64,000 nucleotides of DNA from Brugia malayi (taxonomy: Eukaryota > Nematoda > Chromadorea > Rhabditida > Onchocercidae), in contig NW_025062296.1 of the NCBI RefSeq assembly GCF_000002995.4, positions 1 to 64,000 on the forward strand. The letters run 5' to 3'. Position 1 is the first letter of the stretch; every line of letters starts with the position of its first letter. The position numbers and the translations under genes are program-made. The notes beneath the pieces are model-generated. The model did no database searches. It was not told the origin of the DNA and saw nothing but the letters and a program-made list of their open reading frames with translations. Below are positions 1 through 13,378 of the stretch, one piece after another.

Positions 1-3000
1 ATTTCTCTACAGATCACTAGAAGACATTTTGATTCATTAACTCATACCATTTCTCCACTGATATAACAATATCACTAGAAGACATTTCTATTAATTTATA
101 CCATTTCTCTGCTGGTAAAACAATGCCATTAGAAGATATTCTGATTAATTCAGTAACTCATACCATTTCTCTGCAGATATAACAATATCACTAGAAGACA
201 GTTTTTTTAATTCATGTCACTTCTCCACTCATATAACAATATCACTAGAACACATTTTGATAAATTAATGCCACTCTCTGCAGATATAACAATATCACTA
301 GAAGATATTTTGATTAATTCATGCCATTTCTCTGCAAATATGACAATATCACTAGAAGACATTTTTAATTCATTAACTCATACCATTTCTCTACAGATGT
401 AATAATATCACTAGAAGACATTTCGATTAATTCATTAACTCATACCATTTCAATGCAGATGTGACAATATCACTAGAAGATATTTTGATTAATTGATTAA
501 CTCATACCATTTCTCTACAGATATAACAATATTACTAGAAGGCAGTTTTTTTTTAATTCATGTCACTTCTCCACTGATATAACAATATCACTAGATGACA
601 TTTCGATTAATTCATGTCACTTCTCCACTGATATTACAATATCACTAGAAGACATTTCGATTAAATTCATGCCATTTCTCTGCTGATAAAACAATGTCAT
701 TAGAAGATATTCTGATTAATTCAGTACCTCATACCATTTCTCTGCAGATGTAACAATATCACTAGAAGATATTTTGATTAATTGATTAACTCACACCATT
801 TCTCTACAGATATAACAATATCACTAGAAGACATTTCGATTAATTCATTGACTCGTACCATTTCTCTCCAGATATAATAATATCACTAGTAGACATTTTG
901 ATTAATTCATTAACTCACATCATTTCTCTGCAGATAAAAAATATCACTCGAAGATGTTTTGATTAATTTAATAATTCATACCATTTCTCTACCAATATTA
1001 CAAGATCATCAGAAGACATTTTTAATTCATTAACTCATATCATTTCTCTGCAGATATAAAATTATCACTCGAAGATGTTTTGATTAATTCATTAACTCAT
1101 ACCATTTCTCTATAGATATAAAAATATCACAAGAAGGCATTTCGATTAATTCATTAACTCGTGTCATTTCTCTACAGATAAACAATATCACTAGAAGGCA
1201 TTCCGATTTATTCATTGACTCGTACCATTTCTCTCCAGATATAATAATATCACTAGAACACATTTCGATTAATTCATGTCACTTCTCTGAAATATGACAA
1301 TATCACTAGAAGACATTTTGATTAATTCATTAGCTCACACCATTTCTCTGCAAATATGACAATAACACTAGAACACATTTCGATTAATTCATGTCACTTC
1401 TCTGAAATATGACAATATCACTAGAAGATATTTTGATTAATTCATTAACTCATACTATTTCCCTACAGATATAACAATATCACTAGAAGACATTTAGATA
1501 AATTAATGCCACTCTCTGCAAATATAACAATCATTAGAAGACATTTCGATTAATTCAGCAACTCATACCATTTCTCTGCAGATATAACAATATCACTAGA
1601 AGACAGTTTTTTTAATTCATGTCACTTCTCCACTGATATAACAATATCACTAGAAGACATTTCGATTAATTCATGTCACTTCTCTGCAAATATGACAATA
1701 TCACTAGAAGACATTTTGATTAATTCATTAACTCATACCATTTCTCTACAGATATAACAATATCACTAGAAGACATTTTTTTTAATTCATGTCACTTCTC
1801 CACTGATATAACAATACCACTAGAAGACATTTAGATAAATTAATGCACTCTCTGCAAATATAACAATATCACTAGTAGACATTTTAATTACTTCATTAAC
1901 TCATACCGTTTCTCTACAGATACAACAATATCACTAGAAGATATTTTGATTAATTCATTAACTCATGCCATTTCTCTACAGATATAACAGTATCACTAGA
2001 AGACAGTTTTTTTAATTCATGCCACTTCTCCACTGATATAACAATATCACTAGAAGACATTTCGATAAATTAATGCCACTCTCTGCAAATATAACAATAT
2101 CACTAGTAGACATTTTGATTAATTCATTAACTCATACCATTTCTCTGCAGATATAACAATATCACTAGAAGATATTTTGATTAATTCAATAACTCATGCC
2201 ATTTCTCTGCAGATATAACAATATCACTAGAAGACATTTCGATTAATTCATGTCATTTCTCCACTGATATAACAATATCATTAGAAGACATTTCGATTAA
2301 TTCAGTAACTCATACCATTTCTCTGCAGATGTAACAATATCACTAGAAGATATTTTGATTAATTCAATTAACTCATGCCATTTCTCTGCAGATATAACAA
2401 TATCACTAGAAGACATTTCGATAAATTAATGCCACTCTCTGCAAATATAACAATATCACTAGAAGATATTTTGATTAATTCATTAACTCATACCATTTCT
2501 CTACAGATATAACAATATCACTAGAAGACATTTTTTTTTAATTCATGCCACTTCTCACTGATATAACAATATCACTAGAAGACATTTAGATAAATTAATG
2601 CCACTCTCTGCAAATATAACAATATCACTAGAAGACATTTTGATTTATTCATTAACTCATACCATTTCTCTACAGATATAACAATATCACTAGAAGACAT
2701 TTCGATAAATTAATGCCACTCTCTGCAAATATAACAATATCACTATAAGATATTTTGATTAATTCAATAACTCATGCCATTTCTCTGCAGATATAACAAT
2801 ATCACTAGAAGACATTTCGATTAATTCATGTCATTTCTCCACTGATATAACAATATCATTAGAAGACATTTCGATTAATTCAGTAACTCATACCATTTCT
2901 CTGCAGATGTAACAATATCACTAGAAGATATTTTGATTAATTGATTAACTCATACCATTTCTCTACAGATATAACAATATCACTAGAAGACATTTCGATT

Positions 3001-4578
3001 AATTCATGCCATTTCTCTGCTGATAAAACAATGTCATTAGAAGATATTCTGATTAATTCAGTAACTCATACCATTTCTCTGCAGATATAACAATATCACT
3101 AGAAGACAGTTTTTTTAATTCATGTCACTTCTCCACTGATATAACAATATCACTAGAACACATTTCGATTAATTCATGCCACTTCTCCACTGATATAACA
3201 ATATCACTAGAAGACATTTAGATAAATTAATGCCACTCTCTGCAAATATAACAATATCACTAGTAGACATTTTGATTAATTCATTAACTCATACCATTTC
3301 TCTGCAGATATAACAATATCACTAGAAGACATTTAGATAAATTAATGCCACTCTCTGCAAATATAACAATATCACTAGAAGACATTTGGTTAATTCATTA
3401 ATTCATGTCATTTCTCCACTGATATAACAATATCATTAGAAGACATTTCGATTAATTCAGTAACTCATACCATTTCTCTGCAGATGTAACAATATCACTA
3501 GAAGACATTTCGATTAATTCATGTCACTTCTCCACTGATATAACAATATCACTAGAAGACATTTCGATTAATTCATGTCACTTCTCTGCAAATATGACAA
3601 TATCACTAGAAGACATTTTGATTAATTGATTAACTCATACCATTTCTCTACAGATATAACAATATCACTAGAAGACAGTTTTTTTAATTCATGTCACTTC
3701 TCCACTGATATAACAATATCACTAGAAGACATTTCGATTAATTCATGTCATTTCTCTGCTGATAAAACAATGTCATAAGAAGATATTCTGAATAATTCAG
3801 TAACTCATACCATTTCTCTGCAGATGTAACAATATCACTAGAAGATATTTTGATTAATTGATTAACTCATACCATTTCTCTGCAGATGTAACAATATCAC
3901 TAGAAGATGTTTTGATTAATTGATTAACTCATACCATTTCTCTGCAGATGTGACAATATCACTAGAAGATATTTTGATTAATTGATTAACTCATACCATT
4001 TCTCTACAGATATAACAATATCACTAGAAGACAGTTTTTTTAATTCATGTCACTTCTCCACTGATATAACAATATCACTAGAAGACATTTCGATTAATTC
4101 ATGTCACTTCTCTGCAAATATAACAATATCACTAGAAGACATTTTTAATTCATTAACTCATACCATTTCTCTACAGATATAATAATATCACTAGAAGACA
4201 TTTCGATTAATTCATTAACTCATACCATTTCTCTGCAGATGTGACAATATCACTAGAGGATATTTTGATTTATTGATTAACTCATGCCATTTCTCTACAG
4301 ATATAACAATATTACTAGAAGGCAGTTTTTTTAATTCATGTCACTTCTCCACTGATATAACAATATCACTAGAAGACATTTCGATTAATTCATGTCACTT
4401 CTCTGCAAATATGACAATATCACTAGAAGACATTTTGATTAATTCATTAACTCATACCATTTCTCTACAGATATAACAATATCACTAGAAGACAGTTTTT
4501 TTAATTCATGTCACTTCTCCACTGATATAACAATATCACTAGAAGACATTTCGATTAATTCATGTCACTTCTCTGCAT
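1..4578. repeat. Satellite array 1, mixed 54-bp and 62-bp units
   Basis: The whole stretch is a tandem repeat. The short unit is 54 bp and runs from ATTAATTCATGCCACTTCTC through CAATATCACTAGAAGACATT. The long unit is 62 bp and differs mainly by an extra 8 bp (TAACTCAT) after ATTAATTCAT. Roughly 80 units are present with point changes and one-base indels. Because 54 is a multiple of three and the unit has an open frame, runs of short units give chance ORFs up to about 67 codons that repeat a motif like ISLEDI; the 62-bp unit breaks the frame. I read this as non-coding satellite DNA. The array continues off the left edge. Confidence 0.95.
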
Positions 4579-6209
4579 ATGGATAATTCTCTGATATGGA
4601 TAGTGCTAAAATGAACGTTCGTTAATAAAGAGATTTTAATTTGTAACTATCAATCAGGAATATGTACAATATAAATGAATATTAAAAAAAAAGTTTTTTT
4701 TACTAAGCCATTTTAAAAAAGGAAGCATATGAAAGAAACAAGTTTTTATATTTTATTTTTTTTGGAGAAACAAGTTTTTATTTTTTAATTTTTGCTAATT
4801 TTTATATTTACTACTTTTTACTTACTTTAATCATTATTATTATTTGCAAAATAAAATTTAATGTTAACATAATAAAATTAAAAATAATGTGATGAATAGA
4901 GTCAGATTTTTTCTCGAAAAGTGTTTATAAAGAAAACAAAAATAAACATTTCTCTCATTTGTTATCATTATTATATTTCTATGTCATTCTCGATTGGATG
5001 ACTAACAGAATTTTCTTCTTATTTTAATTTCATATCTTAATATTAACTGAAACTTTAATGAAACTTATAAAATTACAGCATAATTTTGTTGTGTGAAATT
5101 ATTATGATAAGTTTAAAAGTGAATTAAAAGTAATAATGAATTCTTTTCTGTTTACTTTATCTTTCATTACAACAAAATTTCATCTTTAACAATGAACGCA
5201 TCTAATATGTTCGCCTCAAATCAATACAATATATTTTTTAGTCAAAAATTTTTTCATCATTTCATACGTTTAAAAGTACTTTACGATGCTATCAAAATCC
5301 TTTGGGAGTTTATTTGAGAAGAGAAAAATTTTCAAAATATAAATTGAACAAAGAATAATTGACAAATTGAAATGTCAGTCACAATTGCTTCCAGCTTCCT
5401 ATCATCTATATAATATTTAGGAGGATCTAAGATAAATTGAACGCAATAATTACTTTGTGTTAAATTTAAAGCATACAAAAATTATTATTTTAGAAGAAAA
5501 AAGAAAATTGTTTTCAAATATTTTTCATATTTTTAAATAATACTTTTTAATACTGCAAAAATATTTGCAACATTATCCGCGTATAAGAATGAAAACGAAT
5601 CAAAATGATTTCAAATGCCGAAAATTATTTCAGTAAAAAAAGTAAAAAGATAAATCTGTGTAATTATTTCCATCAATTAGTTGCATTTTTTAACAAATAT
5701 TTGATAGAGTATAAAATATATTTTTACACTGTCTAACTGTTCAGAAAAGGGGAAAATTCTGGTATTGAATAATTTCAATTAAAGGAGTTACCAAATAAAA
5801 ATTAATTAATTGAGAATAAAATTTCGTTGTAAAAAAAGTTAAAGTTCACAATTATAGCCAATCAAATAAATTTATGCTTCAGCATTATCACCATTTCATA
5901 ACAAGAAGTGATAACATTTTACCGATAGTCATTTAGCATAAATAGATACAACTTCAATAAACATTTCAATCAAGAAAAATATTTAATCCGAATACTTAAA
6001 TAACACATTTTTGAAGATCCATGAAAGCTTATCTTTCCCACACTCCCACTAATCTCTATATCATACAAAACGCTAAAATAAATACAGTAGTATATATTAG
6101 TCAAAACTGCAAAGGATATTAATGAGGATGCTTTCATGAAGTACAATCAAATCACTAGCTAAACTTTTATCATTCTTTTTTTCTAAAGCTATAATTGATT
6201 TTCGAATTT

Positions 6210-6258
<49 letters not shown>

Positions 6259-7284
6259 GAGTTCTTTTTTTTTTTATGAATTTTTCACATTTATCCTTCT
6301 ATTATTTGTTTATTTATTTTTTGTAGAAAATGGTGACATTGAAAATTGAATATTGGCAATGTGAAGAACTAACGATAAATTTGTTAGTATACAACAAAAA
6401 CTATGAGAGCACTTTGCAAAAACTAAAATAAATGGTCAATATGAATATTATGAATTTAAATGTTTATCTAAATGAATGCAGTAGAGTTAAGATTGAATAA
6501 AATTTTGATTTTTAGTAAAAAAAAATTTAAAGTTATAACTGATTCAATTCATTACCATATAATTTAATACTACTGTTTAGTTGCAAACTACTCTATACAG
6601 TAACTTCGTTTGGGTTACCGTATAATTACTATTACGGTGATGGACATTGTACAAGCTAAGTACTTGGATTATTAATATTTTATGCATAGATCATTTTAAA
6701 ATAGCAAGCAGAATAAGGAGACAGAGGGAAATATCTATTTCTACTTGTTGATCTTTCTTTTCTTTGATTTCTTTTTTTCTTCATGATTTTTGATTTTCTG
6801 ATTTCCAGTCCTTCGTTTCCTTTCCTTTTTAATACTGAATTTTGATTGATTTAATAAATTTTTTTTTGACTGATTGATCAGTAATGCCAACAATAGTTAT
6901 GTACGACTTCTACAATTCATGGTGGTGCTTCTAGTGGAAATGGCATTTTATATTCATTTATAACTTGTGTCAAATTCATGTGTAAGCATTTAGGAAGATA
7001 ACACATTCAAAACTTAATTTAGTTAATTTTAATGAAATCATAGAATTCATTGATGAAATTCATCCTTCTATTGATATATTTAAATGTTGAGAAGAAGTAT
7101 ATTTCAAGGGACAAAATTCGTTCAAAGCAATTTGAAAAGCATTTGATTTTGAGTGAATTTATGTCAAGACGATTTGATTTAATTAATTAAGTTTTTCTAT
7201 GATTTTAAATATTTTTATAATAGACAGTGTATCTGTTCAGGAAATTCAGAATCTTTGATATTTAAAATGAAAAAAATTAATTTT
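4579..7284. other. AT-rich intergenic stretch with a 41-A tract
   Basis: No convincing coding sequence is visible on either strand. A pure run of 41 A lies at 6215-6255, and T- and A-rich runs are common. It separates the satellite from the decayed kinase. Confidence 0.7.
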
Positions 7285-8690
7285 TAATTTAGCAAAATTT
7301 ATTATACTTTTTCTTTCACTTGTGCATTTGTCATTCCTGGATATTGTTCTGCTGCATTTGCAAAAATTTCCCATACCATAACACCGTAACTCCATACATC
7401 CGTTTTAGAAGTGCAAACTAATCGTTGGATTGTGCAAGCCATTTGATTGGTACTCGTCTTGCTTTTGTCATATGATATTCGTCATCTTCACGTGACAAAC
7501 CAAAATCCGATATTTTCACATGCAACAGAAATGACCTTTTCATGAACTGATTGTGTTTTGTGGAACAAAGTTTTGATATCTATCAAATGATTATGACAAA
7601 CAAAAAGCAATTAAAGTAACAGAGAAGAAGTAAATACAGACCTAATTAATCGATAGAAATTTAATAAATAAATTAACAGTCGATAGTGTGTGGATATATT
7701 ATTTTTTTTTAAAAAAACCGTTTATTTTTCGTATTGATTTATTGAAAAATGAAATCTTATTTTAGATATGAAAAGCAAATGAATAATTTAAATAAATTTT
7801 TGTTTAACTTTTTACTTAAAATTTGAATATTTTTTAAAAATCAATTCAGTTTTGATTAATTTAATGTCAAATTTTGAAAATTCACTCTCACATAAATATA
7901 CTGAACTTTGTTTAGTTCAGTAAATAAATAAACTAACTATTCCAGTGCGTGCAAGTAAACAATTTCTAGCAGCAATATCACGATGAATACAATTTTTTGA
8001 ATGTAAATATTCTACACCCCAAGCACCACCAGCCCATTTTTTCAACTTTATCTTTCACTAAAACTCGATTTTTCTTCAAAAAATCATCCAATGCATCACC
8101 AACCACCTGTAAATCTTGAAATATTAATTAATTTTTTTTTTTTTTTTGAATGTCAAAAAGAAACTAATTTACGTTAGCACTTTAATAATAAAAAATCAAA
8201 CAAATATTTAATTGACATATAATAATATACATGCATACGTTAGTTCAGAATTAACTTAACTGTAATTAACTTAATTGTAATTGTATATGAATTTAATTGT
8301 ATACGTGTGACGCAACTTTAAATATATATAGCACAATTCACATATATAGGACGCAATTTTTAAGGCATTTCGCCGAATAATTGAAGAAATCAACAATCAA
8401 AAATATAAAATTATATGCACACGTAAATTGTAAATGCATACGTAAAACATAGTCAAAGTAACGATTCTATTCTATTATACTAAAGAACACTCACTAATTC
8501 CATAACAATAAGTAATGGATCATGTTCAACGCATACGCCATGGAAGTTTATATTTGCCAGAAAACACTTCACCAAATTCACCTTCACCAATTTTGTTTTC
8601 GATTATAACTGTTTCATGTCGTAATTCCCATGGTGATCGAATTATTGCTCGTTTCAAAATCGCCTTTGGCACCTAAAAAATTTAATTTAA
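7285..8690 (-). pseudogene. Decayed tyrosine kinase domain (nematode FES/FER-like)
   Basis: Three blocks on the minus strand look like exons of a tyrosine kinase. Block 1 (8683-8490) encodes a lead-in ending ELRHETVIIENKIG, then the glycine loop GEGEFGEVFSG, and jumps within a few codons to hinge-like residues (DPLLIVMELV). Block 2 (8108-7930) encodes [13 protein letters not shown] followed by IAARNCLL, the HRD catalytic loop. Block 3 (7560-7290) encodes KISDFGLSRED, then VPIKWLA and a C-lobe stretch with SKTDVWSYGVMVWEIFA. The segment with the beta-3 lysine and helix C is missing, and frame changes are needed near 8040 and 7430. The HRD/AARN and PIKWLA motifs are established tyrosine-kinase signatures; the assignment to the nematode SH2-kinase group is an inference. 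Confidence 0.8.
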
Positions 8691-9189
8691 TAAAAAATAA
8701 TGCTCAAAAAATGATAATTTTTAGCTGAAAAAAGTGAAATGAAATTACTTATAATCTTCTCTCGAGCAAATCTAGCAAATATTTTAAACTTAGCAGTTAA
8801 GAGGGACTATAAAGTTAGCATTTAAGATTGTATTTGAATTAGTATTACAGAGAAAGATTGTAAACAATAACCAAAATTTCCAAATTGGATTTTATTTCTG
8901 TGTTAAAGATATGAAATAAAATAATGAAATTAATTTGGTCCAAGGAAAAAGAAAATTTTTGTTGCAGAAATATCGCCATACTATTTAATATATATCATCT
9001 CACTAAATAATTCTATTGTTATCTAAGACAAGATTTTTTCACTTATATAAGAAAAATACTACGTATTTTCTAAACTTATAAACTCAACTTGGAGATTTCT
9101 TTTTAAAGATTGGAATTAAATGTTAAAATTCATATCTAAGTTATAGTAATTTTAACTTAAAAAAAGTTTACAGCGATTTGAGGATAAGT
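8691..9189. other. Intergenic, nothing recognised
   Basis: AT-rich sequence between the kinase relic and the truncated retrotransposon. No open frame, RNA gene or repeat was recognised. Confidence 0.6.
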
Positions 9190-9198
9190 TAGATCTAA

Positions 9199-10260
9199 AG
9201 TATAGTATATGATGCCATCACAAAGATTTTAAAAGCTTAAATGAAGTACTATATCGAGGTCCAGTAATGTTACCGGATTTAGTTGGAGTAATATTACGTT
9301 TTCGGATGATGAAAATAGTAATAACCGCTGATATCGAAAAGGCATTTTTACAACTAGAACTACAAAATGAGGGAAGAAATTGTACACGTTTTCTTTGGTT
9401 AGATGATATTCATAAAGAACTAAGCAATGAAAATATAAAATGTTACCGATTTAAGAGAGTTCCTTTTGGAATAATATCCTCACCCTTCTTATTAGCAGCA
9501 ACATTAAATTACCACCTAGAAAATCATGGTAGTGAATTGGCATGGGAGATAAGAAAGAACTTATACGTAGACAACGTTATTATATCAGCTAATGGAACAG
9601 AAGAGGCCTTATATAAATATGAAAGAACGAAAGAAATTTTTGGTGAAGCATCGATGAACATAAGAGAATTTCTTTCAAATGACGAAGAATTTAACAAAAG
9701 AATAGCTGAATGCGACCTAAGCCAAACAAACCAGGAAAATTTTCTTGGTCTTAAATGGAACCATGAACGAGATATTATCCGTGTGACACTGAAACTGAAA
9801 CGATGGATAGGAAAAAGTTTAACAAAGAGGACTATCCTACAATTCATAGCCTCCCAATACGATCCATTGGGTCTTCTCGTTCCTATAATGATCAAACTTA
9901 AATTATTCATACAATACTTATGGAAAGAAAACATTCCATAGGATCAATCTTTAAACAAACAGGACGAACAACAGTGGATAAATCTCATCAAAGAATGGCC
10001 AACAAATATAATAGAGCTGCCAAGATTTGTAATGGAAACTTCACAATTAACAGAATTCCATATATTTACTGACGCTTCGAAAGTTGCCTATTCTGCAGCT
10101 ATTTATATTCTCAATCATGGATATCAAAACACATATTCGAATTCATTTTTTTTGCTAAATCTCGAATTGCTCCAATTAATGGTATGTCAATTCCTAGACT
10201 TGAATTATTATCTGTACTAATTGGAGTAAGAGCAGCTCAGTTCGTATTGAAACAATTATT
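9199..10260 (+). pseudogene. pol: Reverse transcriptase-RNase H fragment of element A
   Basis: Homology to the other BEL copies in the window begins near 9199. The open part from 9267 has the RT motif [12 protein letters not shown], then [20 protein letters not shown], then YVDNVIIS (the catalytic YVDD-type box, here YVDN as in the other copies) and the QYDPLG block typical of BEL pol. A TAG stop at 9939-9941 replaces an expected codon. RNase H follows in the same frame with FTDASKVAYSAA, but a frame change near 10150-10190 is needed to reach SIPRLELL and IGVRAAQFV. It is not functional as it stands. Confidence 0.9.
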
Positions 10261-11095
10261 ACTAAATGAACCAGAAATACCTCGTGGTGTATGGAAATTG
10301 GCAAGGATAATAAAAATTAATCGAGGATGGGATGGAAAAATAAGGAGTGCAACAATACAATTACCGAATGGAAAACAAATCGATCGATCAATAAATATGC
10401 TTTATCCTATGGAAATAGATGCTACTGAAGATAGAGAAGAAAAAATGGAAGATGAACCAGAAGAACCCATTGCTCGACGAACCAGAAGTGCTAAAAAATC
10501 ACAAACTACAGTCTATGCAAAGGACAAGTCTAATCTTTTGATAAAAACTTTATCATTAATAACGATGATGTCATTAATACCAAGACAGGTATTAGCCAAA
10601 AATAGATGTAATTGGATTACTGGAGTACCCTTTAATATTCCTGAAAAATGGAATTGTGAAGAAATTATTCACAAAAATGCTACATATCACAAAGTGGATG
10701 TGTACACACGCAACTTCCTCACAATTCTGCAGATATTTAAATGTTCGAAACAAATGAACGGAATTGGACTAATTCAATCTTCTCCTAATCAATGGATAAC
10801 GAATAAGGAAATACAATACTCCTATGGATGGTTAGGAGTTAACTGTCAATCAGCGTCAAACTTCATATTAACTCAAGGAGAAATTCTCCTCTACGATGGA
10901 AGAGGGTTAGTCTCTAACCTTGAAGATATAAAAGATTGTTCGACACAAAAGGGTGAATGCATAACGAATACTAGCATTATCATATGGAATAGCAATGATA
11001 CGACCAATCATTGTTTATATCGAAAGATCGGAAGATTCAAGGCTACAAAGTATAACAACCACCTATCATCAATGAGATACAAGCATCGCTTATAA
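10261..11095 (+). pseudogene. Integrase C-terminal domain fused to env-like N-terminal region
   Basis: One open frame links an integrase C-terminal (DUF5641-type) segment to an env-like segment. The first part has EIPRGVWKLARI, then INMLYPME and an acidic and Arg-rich tail (ARRTRSAKK). A hydrophobic stretch at about 10535-10600 ending in VLAKN looks like a signal peptide. The following part is Cys- and Asn-X-Ser/Thr-rich, as expected for a secreted or surface glycoprotein. The frame closes at 11095 and env-like sequence resumes at 11186. BEL elements of nematodes sometimes carry env genes; which viral glycoprotein class this one belongs to was not determined. Confidence 0.7.
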
Positions 11096-11185
11096 TTGAT
11101 AAAAACCCCCCTGTATTAAACACCAAAAATTCTAGATTCACCTCTCCAATTTTAATGCAATTTTAACCTCTCCAAATTAATTTTA

Positions 11186-12036
11186 ATGCAGGGCGATATA
11201 GTTATTGAACTAGACGTTGAAGATGACTCGAACTCTACTACAAAATTCAAACGAAGAGTAACAAATAAACTACTGATGATGGAAAAGTCTCCGGATAGAA
11301 AGTACGATCCTGAAAATGTAAAGTACCTTTCTGATTCACTAAGACAAGAATTCCTTCAACAACTTAAAGAAACACAGCAGAGAAGTTGTCAAAACAGAAA
11401 TAACTTATTACTTTTGATCAAATGGCTATCAATCAGCAATCCTACCCTTGCCACGAAACTAATACTTCAAAGAAACGATGAGATAGCTAAAAGAATTAAC
11501 GGAAATTTGATGGTGGCTCCTTGCAAATCAGAACAATCAACAATCGAAAATATCGAATTCAAAGGAGATTTAATAAATAAGTTTGAAATTGAAAGAATTA
11601 ATGCAGAATTGGAAATCCTAACTCAAACCCAAAAACAATTAATTCAATACCACATCAAATGAAGGATGAACTCTTTTGGCAAGAAATCTCTGAAGAAGGA
11701 GAAGAAATTATCAAACAAATGGAAAGGGAATTCAATGAAATTGTTCTACTGATAGAAGAAGAATATGAAAACGTGATAACACATTGGAAATTGATTTTTA
11801 CCTGTATAATTATCGTGACAATATTAACTATTTTAGTTATTATTAAGTGGAAATTTAAATTAGTTCAATACCTCCTTTGTAATACTTCAAAACGAAATTC
11901 AAATCAAGCTACCATCATTACTCTCCCTATAGAATCACCACACACTCAATTCCTAACTAAAGAAGAAATTCCACCTATTAAACTCCGTACATTTAGCTAT
12001 ACACCTCAAAATCACTCTCTCAAAATTACATCTTAA
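11186..12036 (+). pseudogene. Env-like C-terminal region with transmembrane segment
   Basis: Two frames overlap by four bases at 11659-11662 (ATGA). The upstream frame (11186-11662) is charged and helical and ends in a coiled-coil-like stretch. The downstream frame (11659-12036, 125 residues) has one strong membrane segment at about 11795-11855 (FTCIIIVTILTILVII) followed by a basic cytoplasmic-type tail. A stem, a single membrane anchor and a short tail placed just before the 3' LTR is the normal position of env in LTR retroelements. Two frame breaks show it is not an intact gene. The ancestral protein is not reconstructed here. Confidence 0.65.
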
Positions 12037-12061
12037 AACAATTTCTCTCCCCCTTTGGGAG

Positions 12062-12616
12062 TGTCGCGAATTACAATTTCGCGAAAACTTCTAACCAATT
12101 TCATAGTACCATAAATCATCTCTCCTTTTTAAATTGTAAACAATCCTACGGTATTCACATATGTAATTTTAATCTCCTTTTTGTAAACACCTCCAATTCT
12201 TCATGCACGTAATTTTTTCCGTAAAATTGAAATTTGCTTTCATTTTAATCTCTTCGTTGTAAACACTTCCAATTCTTCACACATATGATTTTTATGTAAA
12301 ATTGAAATTAGCTTTCATTTTAATCTTTTCTTCGTAAACACCTCGAATTCTTCACACATGTGATTTTTATCTCAGACACCCCCAATCCTCACACATATAA
12401 ATTCAATTCTAATAAACACAATGCATTGTCATTATTGTCGACTACTACTCTATTAACCGAATTCAATTCCTCCGGTCTTCTTTATTATAAATTTCTTCTC
12501 TCTTTTTATTGCTCAGCTCGGTTTATTATTACTACGTTTTCAAAAAATAAAGGTTTATTAATTTTCCTACTGTATTGCAACTATTCGAATATCAACCAGA
12601 CAAACCTTTCACGACA
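12062..12616 (+). mobile_element. 3' LTR of element A (LTR family 1)
   Basis: The LTR is 555 bp, begins TGTCGCGAATTACAATTTCG and ends TTTCACGACA (TG...CA). An AATAAA poly(A) signal lies at about 12546, shortly before the end. Copies of the same family occur at 33272-33815 (+) and 46206-46627 (-), sharing the tract CGACTACTACTCTATTAACC and the TTCACGACA terminus. The sequence upstream is CCCCCTTTGGGAG, the probable polypurine-tract remnant. Confidence 0.9.
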
Positions 12617-13378
12617 CCAATGGCTGGAAATTGGAATTTCTCGAAATGAAGTTCTTGGTGTAGAAAAAGCAGATTGTACAATGATCTTCGTGATTTTTCT
12701 CTCAAACTTTGATCAAAAGATGTATTTATATCTCTTCTCTCGCATTCTTTAATTGTCAATCTTTCATGAAAGCGCCACCTTTCATTCCAACCCCACATCC
12801 TTTGCAAACCACTATGAACTGAAAACGCCTAAATTAATAAACGCTCGAAAGCGTTAAAAATTTTTTTCTGTGTAAATTGAACTTGGATTAGCTTTGCGAT
12901 AATCTAGTTCATATAATATCAGAAATGGATACACATATGCTAAAGAAAACTAATTTTTTGAATTTTTTAGTGCACAAATACTATTTGAAGGTAAGTTTAA
13001 AAGTAAGGGAAGCAGAAGATTTCCGAAATACTTCCTATCAGAAAATGCTGCTTAATAATTTTTTTTAGTAGGTAGAGAGGTTTAACGACCAAATGCAATA
13101 AAATATAAAAGAAATTGTCGTTAATGAAAACAATAAACAATAGTATCGATCCTCACTGAATGAAAAAGGATCGAATGAGAGAATTCAACTTCGGATTCAC
13201 ATATAAGCTAATTACTGTTGGTTATACCGCGTTGTATGCAGTATTCGCTAAAATTTTAACCTTTTATATTTTTTCCACTTGCTTTTTCCAATTTTCTTTT
13301 ATGCACTGACATTACGAATGAAACAGTCTTTGTAGAAGTCAAATTCAAATTACATTGAAAGCAATGACATAGCTTCTT
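12617..13378. other. Intergenic; one uncertain minus-strand open frame
   Basis: An open frame of 71 codons lies on the minus strand at 12807-12592 and runs into the LTR. It is charged, without a recognisable domain, and has no clear splice signals, so I do not call it a gene. The rest is AT-rich and featureless. Confidence 0.5.

Larger units (their letters stand above)
9190..12616 (+). mobile_element. BEL/Pao element A, 5'-truncated with env-like region and 3' LTR
   Basis: The element starts inside reverse transcriptase and runs through RNase H, a short integrase C-terminal piece, an env-like region and a terminal LTR (12062-12616). Gag, protease and the 5' LTR are missing. An internal deletion at about 10260 joins RNase H directly to the integrase C-terminal domain, removing the zinc finger and catalytic core. 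The LTR begins TGTCGCG and ends CACGACA. Because the 5' LTR is lost, a target-site duplication cannot be tested; the bases after the LTR are CCAAT. Confidence 0.9.

Noticed and set aside
214..4476. Short open frames with repeated ISLEDI-type peptides in the satellite
   Set aside because: They arise from the 54-bp (18-codon) period and are broken by the 62-bp units; no start context, splice signals or termination pattern of genes.
1..4578. CRISPR array
   Set aside because: Units are directly adjacent without unique spacers, and the host is eukaryotic.
12592..12807. 71-codon minus-strand frame next to the element A LTR
   Set aside because: Runs into the LTR end and has no recognised family; cannot separate exon from chance.
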